Both the position numbers and the translations under genes were made by a program. From contig CM046876.1 in assembly GCA_025667525.1 (NCBI GenBank), forward strand, positions 568,723,469 through 568,787,468: a stretch of 64,000 nucleotides of DNA, written 5' to 3'. The number at the start of each line of letters is the position of its first letter. The stretch's first letter is position 1. This document shows, one piece after another, positions 43,985 to 59,523 of the stretch. Origin of the DNA: Glebionis coronaria. Its lineage: Eukaryota; Streptophyta; Magnoliopsida; Asterales; Asteraceae. A model generated the notes under the pieces. It did no database searches. It saw only the letters and a program-made list of their open reading frames with translations, and was not told the origin of the DNA.

Positions 43985-45816
43985 TGTGACAATCTTCATA
44001 TTTTTTATCGTTATTCTAATCTCGATTATTACATATTTTGTATTTACTTTATTGAGAAATTTAAATTATCGACTAACCGGGAAGGTTAAGGTTTGAAACT
44101 TAGCGTAAGAATGTCGCTTATGTTATAACCGGCAAGAAACACGTTAGGTATCAATATTTATTTCTCGTTATGACATAAAAATATTTTCTATTGTTGTCGT
44201 TTAATTTTTATTTTTATTTTATTTTATTATTTTTCTTTTAAAAAGTATTTTTCGTTAAACCTTTATGTGTCATTCATTCATTTGACGCATTAACTATTTT
44301 AAGTCATTTAATTATCAAAATATAAATGTCCTCCAAATGTCCATGTTTTTACTTTATATTGAGCGTTTATTTTTCGTGTTTAACATGTAACTTTTATATC
44401 ACGCAACTTTTAAAATATTGGACACCGATAATACCCGCTTTTAAAATTGCGGCACACAAGTATTTAAAAGAAATAATAATATTACTAAACGTGTAAACTT
44501 CTATGTTATCTTACACGTTAGCATTTGAAACTTCAACATATATTTGATTATACGTGTCAAGATGTCATGAAGTTACCATGACTTTTATAAAATGATGATA
44601 AACTAAGAACCGAAGATATACATGTATTATCATACAAGTTTATTACAAATGGCTTTTCACAAGTTCTGTCGTCGGTCATAAAGGCTTTCTAATAAGAAAA
44701 CATACTAGTGAAAGTCAAGAATTTTTGGTTCATCAGCCGCGGGTTTGTGTCGATGTCGATTTAGCCGAGGGTCTTATTTAGCCGTGTGTTGATCGTAGGA
44801 CATTTAAATCTCGATTATCGTATAATCGTCATATCAGGTGAGTTCATAGCCTCGCTTTTATATATTTATTTATTTTATAAAACCCTCGAGTGGATAACAT
44901 GCTTGTTTTACTAAAAATAAAAGAGTACAACTATAAGTTGCGGTAAACCAATTGAATGGTGCAACTAGAAGTTGTGAAAGCTCTACTTACTTGAAAAGTA
45001 ATTATTAAAAATGAAGGGTACAACAAGAGTTGCTGTAAACCCATGAATGGGTGCAACCAGAAGTTGTGGTAAAACCCTATTTGTTTTAAAATAGAACACA
45101 AGGGACCCGATTGTATGCTTAGATGAAAGTTATTACATAAGTTAGCTTTAGCCTTAAAAGACCCATTGAATCGTGAATTGTTAGTCGAAAGAACGCTAAT
45201 ACTATGGATAGATCTATCGGGGTGACACCCAGTCCGGTCGCAACTAGCTATCGCGTGGTGTAGTGAAGCACTAGTAATGAAACGTCGGATGCATACGTAT
45301 AAGAGAAATATACGCACTTGGCTAGGTGTGTTGGGCTGAAATAATATATGTTAACGTTCAATGTCACGAGGTTTATGTAATAACAACGATAATTATGTCC
45401 GTAAAACATAATTGTCTTTCGATGAAGGTTTATCCAGATACTTGTGTTCGATTTATACATTTTAAACTCTATGGATTCACTCAACAATTTTTGTTGATTT
45501 TATAGCATGTTTTATCTCAGATCCATAAAGAAGGTACTCAAGGAAGGTGGTTTCATGAAGCTTGCTAAATTTTGGTAACTCTGGCCCGCTTTTATAAAAT
45601 ATATCCATTCAAAACAACCTTTATCTTTTGATGTATATTGTAAATATCTTAAAATTATCTGGGACCGTGTATGGATAATTTGTTTTTTTAATGGATGAAT
45701 GGATATTTTTATCAAAACGACTCGTTTTGAGCCATTTTCTATAATTGTGTGATTGGATCATGTAAGTACCACTTAAGGACCCTTCCGCTAAAGTGACCCG
45801 ATTTGAGAGTGTTACA
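43985..45816 (+). repeat. 5' LTR of element D
   Basis: Followed immediately by gaTTGGTATCAAGAGCTC. Its few differences from the 3' LTR include ctcgagtgg versus cgtgagggg near 44885/49888. The minus frames at 44931-45715 recur in the other LTR and are not genes. Confidence 0.9.
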
Positions 45817-45819
45817 GAT

Positions 45820-45834
45820 TGGTATCAAGAGCTC
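45820..45834 (+). other. Primer binding site of element D
   Basis: TGGTATCAAGAGCTC three bases after the LTR. It resembles the initiator tRNA-Met site with one inserted A. Confidence 0.75.
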
Positions 45835-45954
45835 AAGTTATAGTGAACGAAAAGATTTTCCATAAATGATTTTTTGAAATCTTTTGGCTATAACAGTTGC
45901 AAGCGAAACCTCCGAGTTACCAATGGACGAGAATGAGAAAATTATATATATTGG

Positions 45955-48987
<3,033 letters not shown>

Positions 48988-50818
48988 TGTGACAATCTTC
49001 ATATTTTTTATCGTTATTCTAATCTCGATTATTACATATTTTGTATTTACTTTATTGAGAAATTTAAATTATCGACTAACCGGGAAGGTTAAGGTTTGAA
49101 ACTTAGCGTAAGAATGTCGCTTATGTTATAACCGGCAAGAAACACGTTAGGTATCAATATTTATTTCTCGTTATGACATAAAAATATTTTCTATTGTTGT
49201 CGTTTAAATTTTATTTTATTTTTATTTTATTATTTTTCTTTTAAAAAGTATTTTTCGTTAAACCTTTATGTGTCATTCGTTCATTTGACGCATTAACTAT
49301 TTTAAGTCATTTAATTATCAAAATATAAATGTCCTCCAAATGTCCATGTTTTTACTTTATATTGAGCGTTTATTTTTCGTGTTTAACTTGTAACTTTTAT
49401 ATCGCGCAACTTTTAAAATATTGGACACCGATAATACCCGCTTTTAAAAATGCGGCACACAAGTATTTAAAAGAAATAATAATATTACTAAACGTGTAAA
49501 CTTCTATGTTATCTTACACGTTAGCATTTGAAACTTCAACATATATTTGATTATACGTGTCAAGATGTCATGAAGTTACCATGACTTTTATAAAATGATG
49601 ATAAACTAAGAACCGAAGATATACTTGTATTATCATACAAGTTTATTACAAATGGCTTTTCACAAGTTCTGTCGTCGGTCATAAAGGCTTTCTAATAAGA
49701 AAACATACTAGTGAAAGTCATGAATTTTTGGTTCATCAGCCGCGGGTTTGTGTCGATGTCGATTTAGTCGAGGGTCTTATTTAGCCGTGTGTTGATCGTA
49801 GGACATTTAAATCTCGATTATCGTATAATCGTCATATCAGGTGAGTTCATAGCCTCGCTTTTATATATTTATTTATTTTATAAAACCCGTGAGGGGATAA
49901 CATGCTTGTTTTACTAAAAATAAAAGAGTACAACTATAAGTTGCGGTAAACCAATTGAATGGTGCAACTAGAAGTTGTGAAAGCTCTACTTACTTGAAAA
50001 GTAATTATTAAAAATGAAGGGTACTACAAGAGTTGTTGTAAACCCATGAATGGGTGCAACCAAAAGTTGTGGTAAAACCCTATTTGTTTTAAAATAGAAC
50101 ACAAGGGACCCGATTGTATGCTTAGATGAAAGTTATTACATAAGTTAGCTTTAGCCTTAAAAGACCCATTGAATCGTGAATTGTTAGTCGAAAGAACGCT
50201 AATACTATGGATAGATCTATCGGGGTGACGCCCAGTCCGGTCGCGACTAGCTATCGCGTGGTGTAGTGAAGCACTAGTAATGAAACATCGGATGCATACG
50301 TATAAGAGAAATATACGCACTTAGCTAGGTGTGTTGGGTTGAAATAATATATGTTAACGTTCAATGTCACGAGGCTTATGTAATAACAACGATAATTATG
50401 TCCGTAAAACATAATTGTCTTTCGATGAAGGTTTATCCAGATACTTGTGTTCGATTTATACATTTTAAACTCTATGGATTCACTCAACAATTTTTGTTGA
50501 TTTTATAGCATGTTTTATCTCAGGTCCATAAAGAAGGTACTCAAGGAAGGTGGTTTCATGAAGCTTGCTAAATTTTGGTGACTCTGGCCCGCTTTTATAA
50601 AATATATCCATTCAAAACAACCTTTGTCTTTTGATGTATATTGTAAATATCTTAAAATTATCTGGGACCGTGTATGGATTATTTGTTTTTTAATGGATGA
50701 ATGGATATTTTTATCAAAACGACTCGTTTTGAGCCATTTTCTATAATTGTGTGATTGGATCATGTAAGTAACACTCAAGGACCCTTCCGCTAAAGTGACC
50801 CGATTTGAGAGTGTTACA
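48988..50818 (+). repeat. 3' LTR of element D
   Basis: Preceded by the purine-rich ttaggtggtgagga and followed by the ttatc target copy. Nearly identical to 43985-45816. Confidence 0.9.
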
Positions 50819-50988
50819 TTATCATTATCCAAAACTTCCAATACATTCTCATTTTTCCTTGTTGGAACTATCACCCTCACTAACTGGATATTATCACCAC
50901 ACAATCTATTCATAACACCTTCAACCACATTTACAGCACCATTTTCTACATTATTCTTCTCTTGAGCGAAAGTTAAACCCTTATCCAT
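50819..50988 (-). pseudogene. LINE ORF1 N terminus
   Basis: Begins MDKGLTFAQEKNN at 50988 and reads through NVVEGVMNRLCGDN and IVPTRKNENVLEVLDNDN to the D junction; the ORF beyond that comes from the LTR. I assign it to LINE ORF1 from its strand, its position and in-frame continuation through the D target site. The N-terminal linker of LINE ORF1 is poorly conserved, so domain evidence is lacking here. Confidence 0.5.
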
Positions 50989-51560
50989 ACTATTAGATTA
51001 CAAACAAAATCCCTAAATTGATTAGGAACCTTCACATTACGAGCATATTATATTCTCATAGTGACAAAGACAACAAAACTCAATCAAAACAGTATTAAAA
51101 TCAATCCTGGCCTAGTTAAAAAGCAAAATTTTGAAAAAGAATTTGGCACGAAAATAAAAAAAGAAGGTTATTTGAAATAGACATCCAAAATCTTCAAGAT
51201 TACTCTCAAAACATGCGGAATCAAACATTGAATTAAAAGTGCTATTCAACAATGAATCCCAACAGAAAATGATATAGCAATGGATGTTTAAAGATGTTTT
51301 AATGGAGGATATATTTGGAAAGAATATTAGGTATAGAGAAAGAAAGTTTAACTTCAAGGTCGGATTCAAGTGTGGTGTTGTTCAAGAAATATGTTTTTTT
51401 CTATATAGAATACTTATATGAACCCGGTAAACATGAAAATTTGGAAAGACTTTGTATTAAATTTAGTAAATTGACTGTACGCTTCAAATTTTATGTCATT
51501 ATGCTAAGTTTTTTTAATGATATATTCTATCGTATAAATTTGCTTTTAATTGTAGACTAG
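50989..51560 (-). other. Probable LINE 5' untranslated region
   Basis: No gene on either strand. The frames at 51112-51369 (minus) and 51315-51560 (plus) have no family features. The sequence lies directly upstream of the ORF1 start. Its outer limit is not marked by any repeat I can see. Confidence 0.4.
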
Positions 51561-52457
51561 CAGGGTACTCGTGCGATGCGGCGACGTGTACTCTGTGACT
51601 ATTTTCTCTAGTAAACAAATTTAATTCGGTTATTCTTTTTTCCTAGCACTAACTTTTAAATGATAGTAATTTCACCCAAAAACATATCTAAAAAGTGTAA
51701 TTTTGATCTAAATATATCATTATTTGTGGCATAGTATATGAAAGTGCAACTAAAGTTGTTGTAATAACTCGCATTTGTAATGATCACATAATGACTTATT
51801 CCACAAAACATGAAGACTTGTTCTTCCATTTACTTCTATTTTCTTTTATAAAATTATTTTAAGTACGTAGTGTAAAATGGGTACACAGATGGTTGGATAA
51901 AATGAAGAAGAAGTATCTCTAGTTAAGTAAGTTAATATTTTTATGTAACATGCTTTAGTAGATCTAAACTCTACTATAAATAGTTAAATATGTATTATAT
52001 ATTTTTATTTATGCTTAATGTGTATATATGATTGTATTTTTATATAATGGTTGGTTTAATTACGAGTATTAATTATGTATTATGTATTTTAATTGTGATT
52101 CATCATGGTTGTAAAATGTGTATATATGATTGCATGTATTTGTAATGAGGTGTTTAATTTGGGAATATCATATATTATGTATTTTACATTATACTTTATC
52201 ATGATTGTAAAATATGTATATATTGATTGAATATTTATGTAAGGGCAAATGATCCATGCTGTGAACAACAGGGTATTTATATGCAGTTTGGGCTACTTTA
52301 GATACATCATGGGCTTTTTTTCCAATCTTTAGTCATTAGACCATTTTACCACTTCCTTCTTTTCACAATAAAAGAGCGGGATCCTTAGTTGCTTGGCGCC
52401 AAAACATATATCTAACAAAAAAAAATGAGATAATTTCATATTGCAATTGATTCGATC
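51561..52457. other. AT-rich intergenic stretch
   Basis: No ORF or terminal repeat seen. It would contain the promoter or, if the next gene is a transposon, its terminal inverted repeat. A near-duplicate phrase (tatgtattttaattgtgattcatcatgg / tatgtattttacattatactttatcatg) occurs at about 52080 and 52177, in line with a short decayed tandem duplication. Confidence 0.5.
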
Positions 52458-53171
52458 ATGGTTGATTCAGGTGTAACATATATTCAGGATGATGATGACA
52501 TGTTGATCAGCGAGAGTGACAAAAATGGCAATCTCATACATGGTGATGACGAAATCCAGGATTAATCAGGTGAGTGCTCCTATAGTCTCTTAATTAAGCT
52601 ATGTCAGTATATCTTTGCACCTATCTTTTAATCGTTATGTAATTCATTTACCTTTAATGGAATAATAAGGTGATGAGAACGAATTCGATCACGCCAAGGA
52701 ATTTTGTAGATCTTTTGGGTACTCTTTAATCATAAAAATATTTGATAGTGCAGACTATGCATATGATTGTTATAACCAGTATGGTCTTTCTAAAGGTTTT
52801 GGAATTCGTAAAAGTTACCATAATAAGCACTCAGTCACGAAAGAAATATATCAACATGTGTTTGTGTATAACAAGGAAGGCTACAAAGATATGAATGACA
52901 AGCGCACCACAGAGAAAGTGAAACGACGTTGTATTAAGCGAACCGGATGTAATGTCATGTTAGGAGTGAAATTATCTCATGACGAAAAGTGGGTTGTGGA
53001 AAAGTTTATTGATGAACACAATCATCCTTTTGACTTCCGTCACATGTGCCACGACAATGGTCTCACAAGTCCTTTCATCGTTCTAAAGAATGTAAGGATC
53101 TTGTTACTTTGTTGCCAAAAGAAGGTATAAGACCTAGTGAAATCAAAAAAATAGTGAATGAATATAGAGGT
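52458..53171 (+). pseudogene. FAR1/MULE-type gene, N-terminal part (FAR1 DNA-binding domain)
   Basis: A first exon with ATG at 52458 encodes an acidic leader (IQDDDDMLISESDKNGNLIH), then a TAA at 52563-52565. A GT donor at 52570 and an AG acceptor at 52668-52669 bound a 100-bp intron that keeps phase. Exon 2 reads DENEFDHAKEFCRSFGYSL, then VKRRCIKRTGCNVMLGVKL and KWVVEKFIDEHNHPF, the FAR1 zinc-binding domain (PF03101) with its C and HNH ligands. A frameshift lies near 53080. It ends at the gaggt target of Copia E and resumes at 61132. It could be a decayed FAR1-related transcription factor gene or a Mutator-like transposase gene. Confidence 0.8.
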
Positions 53172-53982
53172 TGAAAGTTTATGGACTTATATTTAATAGT
53201 CGTGTGATAGGATCGAACTCCAGATTACGGGATTGCAGTCAATACGTAAAGAGTTAATTTTTTAATAAATGTATTTATTATATTTATTAATTTATTTAAT
53301 AAATATATTTATATTTATTAAATTAAACCGAGCTATAACTTAAGGATCGTTAAATAATTAAGAGTTAAGTATTAAACGAGCGTTGTGGAATAAATAAGAA
53401 GAAAAGAAGGTTCCGAAAACACCCTTGTGGGTGTAACCGACCGTCGGCCAAAGAGGGGAAGAAGGGAAAGATTTTCTTTCTTAATTGGTTTATTACTTGG
53501 ACTTCAAGAAATTTAAGGCATATATAAACACTCCCTTCCCCTCATAATTTTTCACCCCTTCTCTTATTTTCCATTAAGCCGATCACAACACCTAAACCAC
53601 AAAGGGTTTCGGTTGGTTTTCTTGTTCTTTCAGTTTAGCCTATAATCTAGTCCTAGCCCCTCTATAGGGTTGTCGGGTATATTTTCCACAAGCTTAGAAG
53701 CTCGGTTTACACGTGCTAGAATCTTGGTTAGCTCGTTGTATTACGTGTATACAAGAACGTAATATAGTCTTACTTTAGACTATATCTTGGTGGTGTACGT
53801 TATTAACCCTTATTGGTGATTCGTTCTTTATCTTGGGGATTGCTTTAGCAAAAAGTTATGTAACCCTAATTCGATTAATTATAATTGTGTTAATTATGAT
53901 CTTGTTAAATCGCTTCCGCTATATGTGTGCTTTGATCTCGTTTAGGGTTTTCTATAATTGTTATGTTGTTTATAAACCTTCA
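53172..53982 (+). repeat. 5' LTR of element E
   Basis: Contains aatatatttatatttattaaatt near the start and aggcatatataaacactcc (TATA box near 53520). It ends CTTCA before the PBS. Matched by 60318-61131. Confidence 0.93.
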
Positions 53983-53983
53983 G

Positions 53984-53998
53984 TGGCATCGAGAGCCG
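53984..53998 (+). other. Primer binding site of element E
   Basis: TGGCATCGAGAGCCG, one base after the LTR. It is a variant of the initiator tRNA-Met site TGGTATCAGAGCC with substitutions. Confidence 0.7.
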
Positions 53999-55494
53999 TT
54001 TTAACATGTTATAATTATCGGAAATCTAAAGTTTTTTTAACTAATAGTTGTTTTGAGTTAAAACTACATATTTTTAGGTTTTCTTAAAAATTAGGGTTTT
54101 GTTTTTCAAATTAGGGTTTTTGGCCGAATTTTATAAAAAAAGGAATTGTTTATGAAACCCTAAATTACATGTGGGATAATTTTAGATAAAATTGCATGAT
54201 TAATTGTAATGTCATGTATGCTTACGATTTGTAGAGATTTAATTGCTAAGATTTGTGGGTGGATCCATGATAACGTGTATGTTTTTCATGGATCGTAAAA
54301 TTATATGTTTATATGATTTTATGTGCTACTTGTTTATTTGATTCAATAAGTCTTGAATTAGGGAAGACTTTTATATGAATATAAAAACCTAGATTTGATG
54401 ATTATTGAATAAATCGTATGCATGTGGCTCTTTGATTTATTTATTGCACATATAAATTGTTATTATGTGTTTATGATTTAGTTTTTTTTCTTGTTTATGT
54501 TAAAATTGTTTGAATTGTTGTAAACAAGGGTTATTTTGAAAAGAAATAATATGGACTAAATCATATTAAAATTAAGATTTGTTTTGAGATCTAAATTACA
54601 TAGAATTAAGTTGATTAGTGAATTGCAATAATAATCTAACGATCACAAACTATAAAGTGGGTATAATGCACCGCTGGTCATGTTCCCGGTTAAGGAAGGA
54701 GGTGTTATGCCACTAGCCGCTGACCAAATTCCTGGCTCGTTTGTGCGTCAAATTGAAATTACCTACGATTATTATTTGCATTATACCTTAAGGTTGATTT
54801 ACCGCAAATTCACATCCGAAATACAATGAATGAGGTTATTGCTTTGTGCTTTAGTTGAGTTCTAGAAAAAGTACGTTGTGAATAGTTGTGGGAAAATTCT
54901 TTAATTGGTTTAACCAATACCTCAACATAATTTATGTAGAAATTTACTCTCGTGAAAAATTTCACTAAATGTTATATTAAACTTATGTTATGGAGTTGTA
55001 TGCATGCTTCTCCATACATTGATTTTGACACAAATTTATTCCCTTAAAATTTAAGTCGAATGCTATCTGATTGACGAACACTTGAAATTACTACGTCATC
55101 AAATGAGATTTTTGGGTGATGTTGTAATGGAGAGAAAAATTTCATAGAATGAGAATTCGTATGACGGTTTTACGTTATTCAAATTAGACGACTTGATTAA
55201 GTTAATCAGTGAGATCTAGAAACTTAAGGCATTCAGAAGGGATGAAACATGTTTACAAGGCAAAACGTTCTTTTGGCAATGTAAATCCCTTATAAATCTA
55301 GAATTAAAAATTGTTTGTCAATTGAATTGTTCGACAAGTCGCTATATTGAGTACATTCATTACTAGCAGATCAACTGATGTAATGGATTTATGTCATTCA
55401 AGGAAAATACTATGGTTTTATACCAGGGTAATTTTATTTTCTTGAAAGTATTTTGTTATTGAAAATACTAATATTTGAGCTTATTTCTGTAAAA
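53999..55494 (+). other. Long leader of element E
   Basis: About 1.5 kb without a recognisable ORF. It ends at the gag ATG (55495). The small frame at 53833-54087 straddles the LTR end and is not coding. Confidence 0.6.
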
Positions 55495-56354
55495 ATGGCT
55501 CAACCCGACAATAACACTATAAGTTCTGCGTTCAAAGCGTTTTTTGATTGTCCTGAACTTAGTGGCCCAAGCTTCAATGATTGGTACCGCTCACTAAGAA
55601 TTATCTTGAGAGTGGCGGGTACTATTAATATCTTGACCACTCTCTATCCGGAGGATCTTGCTGAAGGAGCTTCTGAAGCGTAAAGGCTTGAACACGCTAC
55701 TAATGTAAAGAAGCACCGAAGGTGGCTTGCTTAATGTTAGGTAAAATGGCTCCTCCACTTCAACAAAAGTATGAGCTATTTTCACCTAAGTGAATGCTTT
55801 ATGATCTCAAGGATATGTTCGAGAAGTCGTAAGCTGTGGAGATCTATGACTTAGTAGATGCTTTGCATAGCTACAAGCAAACTCCTGGAAAGTCTATTAG
55901 TGCCCATTACTTGGAGATGAGGGGTTATATGGAATAGCTTGTTGCACTAGGACAACCCTATGATCATAATATGGCTATTAACTTGATCAATAGGTTCCTT
56001 AACAAGGAATTCAACGATTTTGTTAGAAACTATAATATGCATTGCACGGGAAAGATAGTTAATGATTTGCATGCAATGCTCATTGAAAATGAAAAGGGGT
56101 TAAAGGACAAGGCATCTATTTCTAGTCCTCCTGTACTAACCATACAAAAGGGTAGAGTGAATAAGCCAAAACCGCAAGCGAACAAGAAGAAAGGCAAAGG
56201 TAAGGGTGATAAGGGCAAGCAGGTTGCGACTTATTTAAAACTTAAGCAGAACATTGTCAAGAAGAATAAATCTCATAAGGATGAGACTTGTCACCATTAC
56301 AAGGCAAGTGGTCACTGGAAGAGGAATTGCCCTCTTTACCTCGAAGAATTGTGA
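55495..56354 (+). pseudogene. Element E gag
   Basis: MAQPDNN at 55495, then FNDWYRSLRIILRVAG, the Copia gag start. A TAA at 55681-55683 and two frameshifts follow; the matrix region is read in pieces (FEKS, VEIYDLVDALHSYKQTPG near 55815-55890). The frame is open again at 55971-56354 with a Lys-rich stretch and the zinc knuckle CHHYKASGHWKRNC. The second Cys is Tyr, so the knuckle should not bind zinc. Gag forms the particle and packages RNA. Confidence 0.85.
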
Positions 56355-56379
56355 GAAATAAAGAAGAAGTCTAAGCAGG

Positions 56380-56520
56380 GCGTTGCAGCTTCAGGTACTT
56401 TATTTATGGTTGAATTATTTAATTTCACATACAAATTAAATTCTTGGGTATATGAGATGGGATGTGGTATTAACATTTGTAATACGCTGTAGAGTTTAAT
56501 CTGGAAAGGAAGCTATCCTA
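56380..56520 (+). pseudogene. Element E protease
   Basis: The active-site region around 56445-56468 reads WVYEMGCG. Copia proteases have D-T-G or D-S-G here, so both the catalytic Asp (now Glu) and the next residue (now Met) are changed. A TAG follows shortly after. Confidence 0.75.
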
Positions 56521-56521
56521 T

Positions 56522-57600
56522 GTGGAACCATTTTTGCAAGTAGGCAATGGCGCACAAGCAGCGGTTGAAGCTATAGAAACATTTAATTTAGTTTTACCTT
56601 CGGGTCTAGTACTGATTTTAAATGATTGTCATTATGCACCTACAATTATTAGGGGTGTTATTTCTTTTTCTTGTTTGTTGAATAATGGATTCGTTCACAC
56701 TATTGATAATAATGGATTTTTTGTTTGGAAATATGGTATTTTCTATTTTAATGCAATTTCTGTGAATGGTGTGTTTGAAATAGACATGCATGCAAATGAA
56801 TCCAAGAATAATAATAATTCTGTTTTTAGCATGAGTAAGAAGAGAAAGTTTGACAAGAACTCTTCTTATCTTTAGCATTGTAGACTTGCTTATATTGGGA
56901 AGACTCATATACAAAATCTTCAACGGGAAGGTCTTTTGGAAAATATCAGTGATGAATCATTCGATAAATGTGAGTCTTGTATCTCTGGAAAGATGACCAA
57001 GAAACCTTTTAATAATAATATTGAAAGGGCTACTAATCTACTTGGTTTAATACATACTAATATGTGTGGACCACTTAGACATTTGTCAAGGAAAGGTGCT
57101 AGCTACTTCTTAACATTTACGGATGATTATAGCCATTATGGTTATGTTTATTTACTTAAGCATAAACATGAGGTATTTGAAACATTCAAAGTGTTTAAAG
57201 CAGAAGTAGAACTGCATATAGGAAAGAAGATTAAAGCTCTTCATTCTGATAGAGGTGGTGAATATATAAGTCAAGAGTTTATAGATTATCTAAGTGAGAA
57301 TGGAATTGATCAGCATCTTACTTCTCCCTATACTCCACAACAAAATGGTGTATCCGAAAGGAGAAATCGTACATTATTAGATATGATGTGATCTATTTTT
57401 AATCTTACAACTTTAACATTATCCTTTTGGGATTATGATTTAGAATTTGTTGTTCGCATTTTAAGTATGGTTCCCACAAAAAAGGTTGATAAGACCCCAT
57501 ATGAACTATGGCATGGCAAGAAGCCATATTTGTGTTATTTAAAGGTCTGGGGTTGCGAGACGTATGTGAAACGTGACTCGGGTGACAAACTCCAACAACG
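56522..57600 (+). pseudogene. Element E integrase
   Basis: The GAG-pre-integrase zinc region is seen as HCRLAYIGKTHIQNLQ, then CESCISGK (about 56876-56990). The core follows. The first catalytic Asp, expected in LIHTDxCGP, is Asn (codon 57059-57061). The second is kept in HSDRGGEY, and the Glu in NGVSERRNRT. A TGA at 57389-57391 interrupts, then the C-terminal part continues with VPTKKVDKTPYELWHGKKP. It would insert cDNA into the genome; this copy is dead by substitution as well as by stops (a TAG also lies at 56873-56875). Confidence 0.85.
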
Positions 57601-58825
57601 ATCTGTGAAATGTATCTTTATAGGATACCCTAAGGAAACTATGGGTTACTATTTTTATTATCCACCTAAGAACAAAGTAATTGTTGCTAGGTATGGAGAC
57701 TTCCTTGAAAGTGATCTTGTAAATCAAGAATTCAGTGGGAGAAATTATGATCTTGAAGAGAGTCATATAGATACATTACCTTCTGAAAATACTAGCGAAA
57801 TAATTCTTGTAGAACCAGAAAGTCTGGCGGTTCCATCGGAATTAGTTCCTCTGCGAAGATCCACAAGGATTAAAAACGAAAATAACGATATATGTCTTAC
57901 TATAGAGGATGATGATGAAGTAGGGGATCTTGGTGAACCTGCGAATTACAAATCCGCCATGCTTGATCCTGAGAAGAATAAGTGGATGGTTGCTATGGAT
58001 GAGGAAATGAAATCCATGAAAGTAAACGATGTTTGGATTCTTGTAGATCCACCACCAAATGCTAAAGTAGTGAGACATATGTGGATATACAAGAAGAAAA
58101 CCGACATGGACGGAAAAGTACAATCCTATAAAGCTCGTTTAGTAGCTAAAGGTTTTACTCAAACTTTTGGCGTAGACTACGAGGAGACATTTTCTCTTGT
58201 AGAAGACTTAAGAGCTATTAGGATTCTCATAGCTATAGCAGCATACTATGACTATGAGATATGGCAAATGGATGTTAAAACTGCCTTCTTGAACGGTCGC
58301 TTAGATGAAGACATCTATATTCAACAACCGGAAGGGTATGTTGATCCTAAGAATCCAAAACAAGTGTGCAAACTTCAAAGATCTATTTATGGTTTGAAGC
58401 AAGCATCACGTCAATGGAATAAACGATTTGATGAAGAAATCAAAAAGTTTGGACTTATTCATAATCGAGATGAGTCATGTGTATATCGCAAAGCTAGTGG
58501 GAGTGATGTAGTATTTTTGATCCTATATGTTGATGACATATTAATCATGGGAAGTAACATTCCAAGACTTAAAGTTGTTAAGGATTATCTTGGTAAATGT
58601 TTTTCTATTAAGGATTTAGGAGAAGCTGCATACATTCTGGGAATTAAGATCTATCGAGATAGGAAAAGACGGTTAATTGGTCTAAGTCAAGAAGCTTATA
58701 TAGATAAGATATTGAAGAAGTATAATATGCATAATTCCAAGAAAGGTTTTCAACCTATGGAAGTTAAGCACAATCTGAGTCATGAGATGGATGCATCAAC
58801 TCCTGAAGAGGAGGCATACATGTAG
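57467..58825 (+). CDS. Element E integrase tail and reverse transcriptase (452 codons open)
   Basis: The longest open frame in the window after gag of B. Residues 1-60 are the integrase C terminus, about 60-155 an acidic linker, and from about 155 the RT. It includes WMVAMDEEMKSM, YKARLVAKGFTQTFGVDY, WQMDVKTAFLNG, IYGLKQASRQW and the active site ILYVDDILIMG. It ends at a TAG where MQ-VPY is expected (58824-58826), then continues with VGSIMYDVRCTRPDVAFAQN and a TAA at 58926-58928. This part of the polyprotein is well preserved in contrast to gag and protease. Confidence 0.88.
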   Translation: MVPTKKVDKTPYELWHGKKPYLCYLKVWGCETYVKRDSGDKLQQRSVKCIFIGYPKETMGYYFYYPPKNKVIVARYGDFLESDLVNQEFSGRNYDLEESHIDTLPSENTSEIILVEPESLAVPSELVPLRRSTRIKNENNDICLTIEDDDEVGDLGEPANYKSAMLDPEKNKWMVAMDEEMKSMKVNDVWILVDPPPNAKVVRHMWIYKKKTDMDGKVQSYKARLVAKGFTQTFGVDYEETFSLVEDLRAIRILIAIAAYYDYEIWQMDVKTAFLNGRLDEDIYIQQPEGYVDPKNPKQVCKLQRSIYGLKQASRQWNKRFDEEIKKFGLIHNRDESCVYRKASGSDVVFLILYVDDILIMGSNIPRLKVVKDYLGKCFSIKDLGEAAYILGIKIYRDRKRRLIGLSQEAYIDKILKKYNMHNSKKGFQPMEVKHNLSHEMDASTPEEEAYM

Positions 58826-58975
58826 AAGGTGCCTTACGCTTTGGCTGTAGGATCTATTATGTATGATGTTAGATGCACAAGGCCTGATGTGGCGTTTGCT
58901 CAGAACTTGGTCAGTAGATACCAATAAAATCCAAGGAAGCTCCGTTGGACTGCTGTTAAACATATTCTAAAGTAT

Positions 58976-59521
58976 TTGAGGAGTACGAAAGATATGTTTT
59001 TGGTACTTGGAGGGAAACCAGACACAGAACTGAATGTGACAAGTTTCTGTGATGCATCCTGGCAATGTGATAAAGATGATACGAAGTCCCAGACGGGTTA
59101 CGTGTTTGTTATCAATGGAGGAGTAGTTGACAGGAAGAGCAAGAAACAGACAATGATTGCAATGCATGCTACTCAATCTGAGTACATGGTTGCTTCAAAA
59201 GCTGCAATGGAAGCTGTTTGGATTAGGAAGTTTATTGGAGATCTTGGAGTGATGCCTTCAATTAAAGAACCTATTAATATATATTATGACAATTCTGCCA
59301 CAATAATGTTCGTCAATGATTTTGGAGTCATGAAAGGCGCCAGACACTTTAAACGTAGACATCACTACGTCCAAGAACAAGTTGTAGCTCGTGAAATCAA
59401 ATTAATAAAAGTTCACACAGATGATAACGTAGCTGACCCTTTTACTAAGGCTTTGCCTAAACCAAAGGTAGTTAAGCATGCCAAGGCTATTGGGCTACAA
59501 CTAGCCAGCGAACTTATGTAA
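58976..59521 (+). CDS. Element E RNase H (Copia type)
   Basis: Open to the natural end of the polyprotein. SFCDASWQCDKDDTKSQTGY supplies the first catalytic Asp, ATQSEYMVASKAAMEAVWI the Glu and IYYDNSATIM the next Asp. The ending HTDDNVADPFTKALP is typical of Copia. About 800 bp of untranslated sequence follow before the 3' LTR. Confidence 0.85.
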   Translation: MRSTKDMFLVLGGKPDTELNVTSFCDASWQCDKDDTKSQTGYVFVINGGVVDRKSKKQTMIAMHATQSEYMVASKAAMEAVWIRKFIGDLGVMPSIKEPINIYYDNSATIMFVNDFGVMKGARHFKRRHHYVQEQVVAREIKLIKVHTDDNVADPFTKALPKPKVVKHAKAIGLQLASELM

Positions 59522-59523
59522 TA

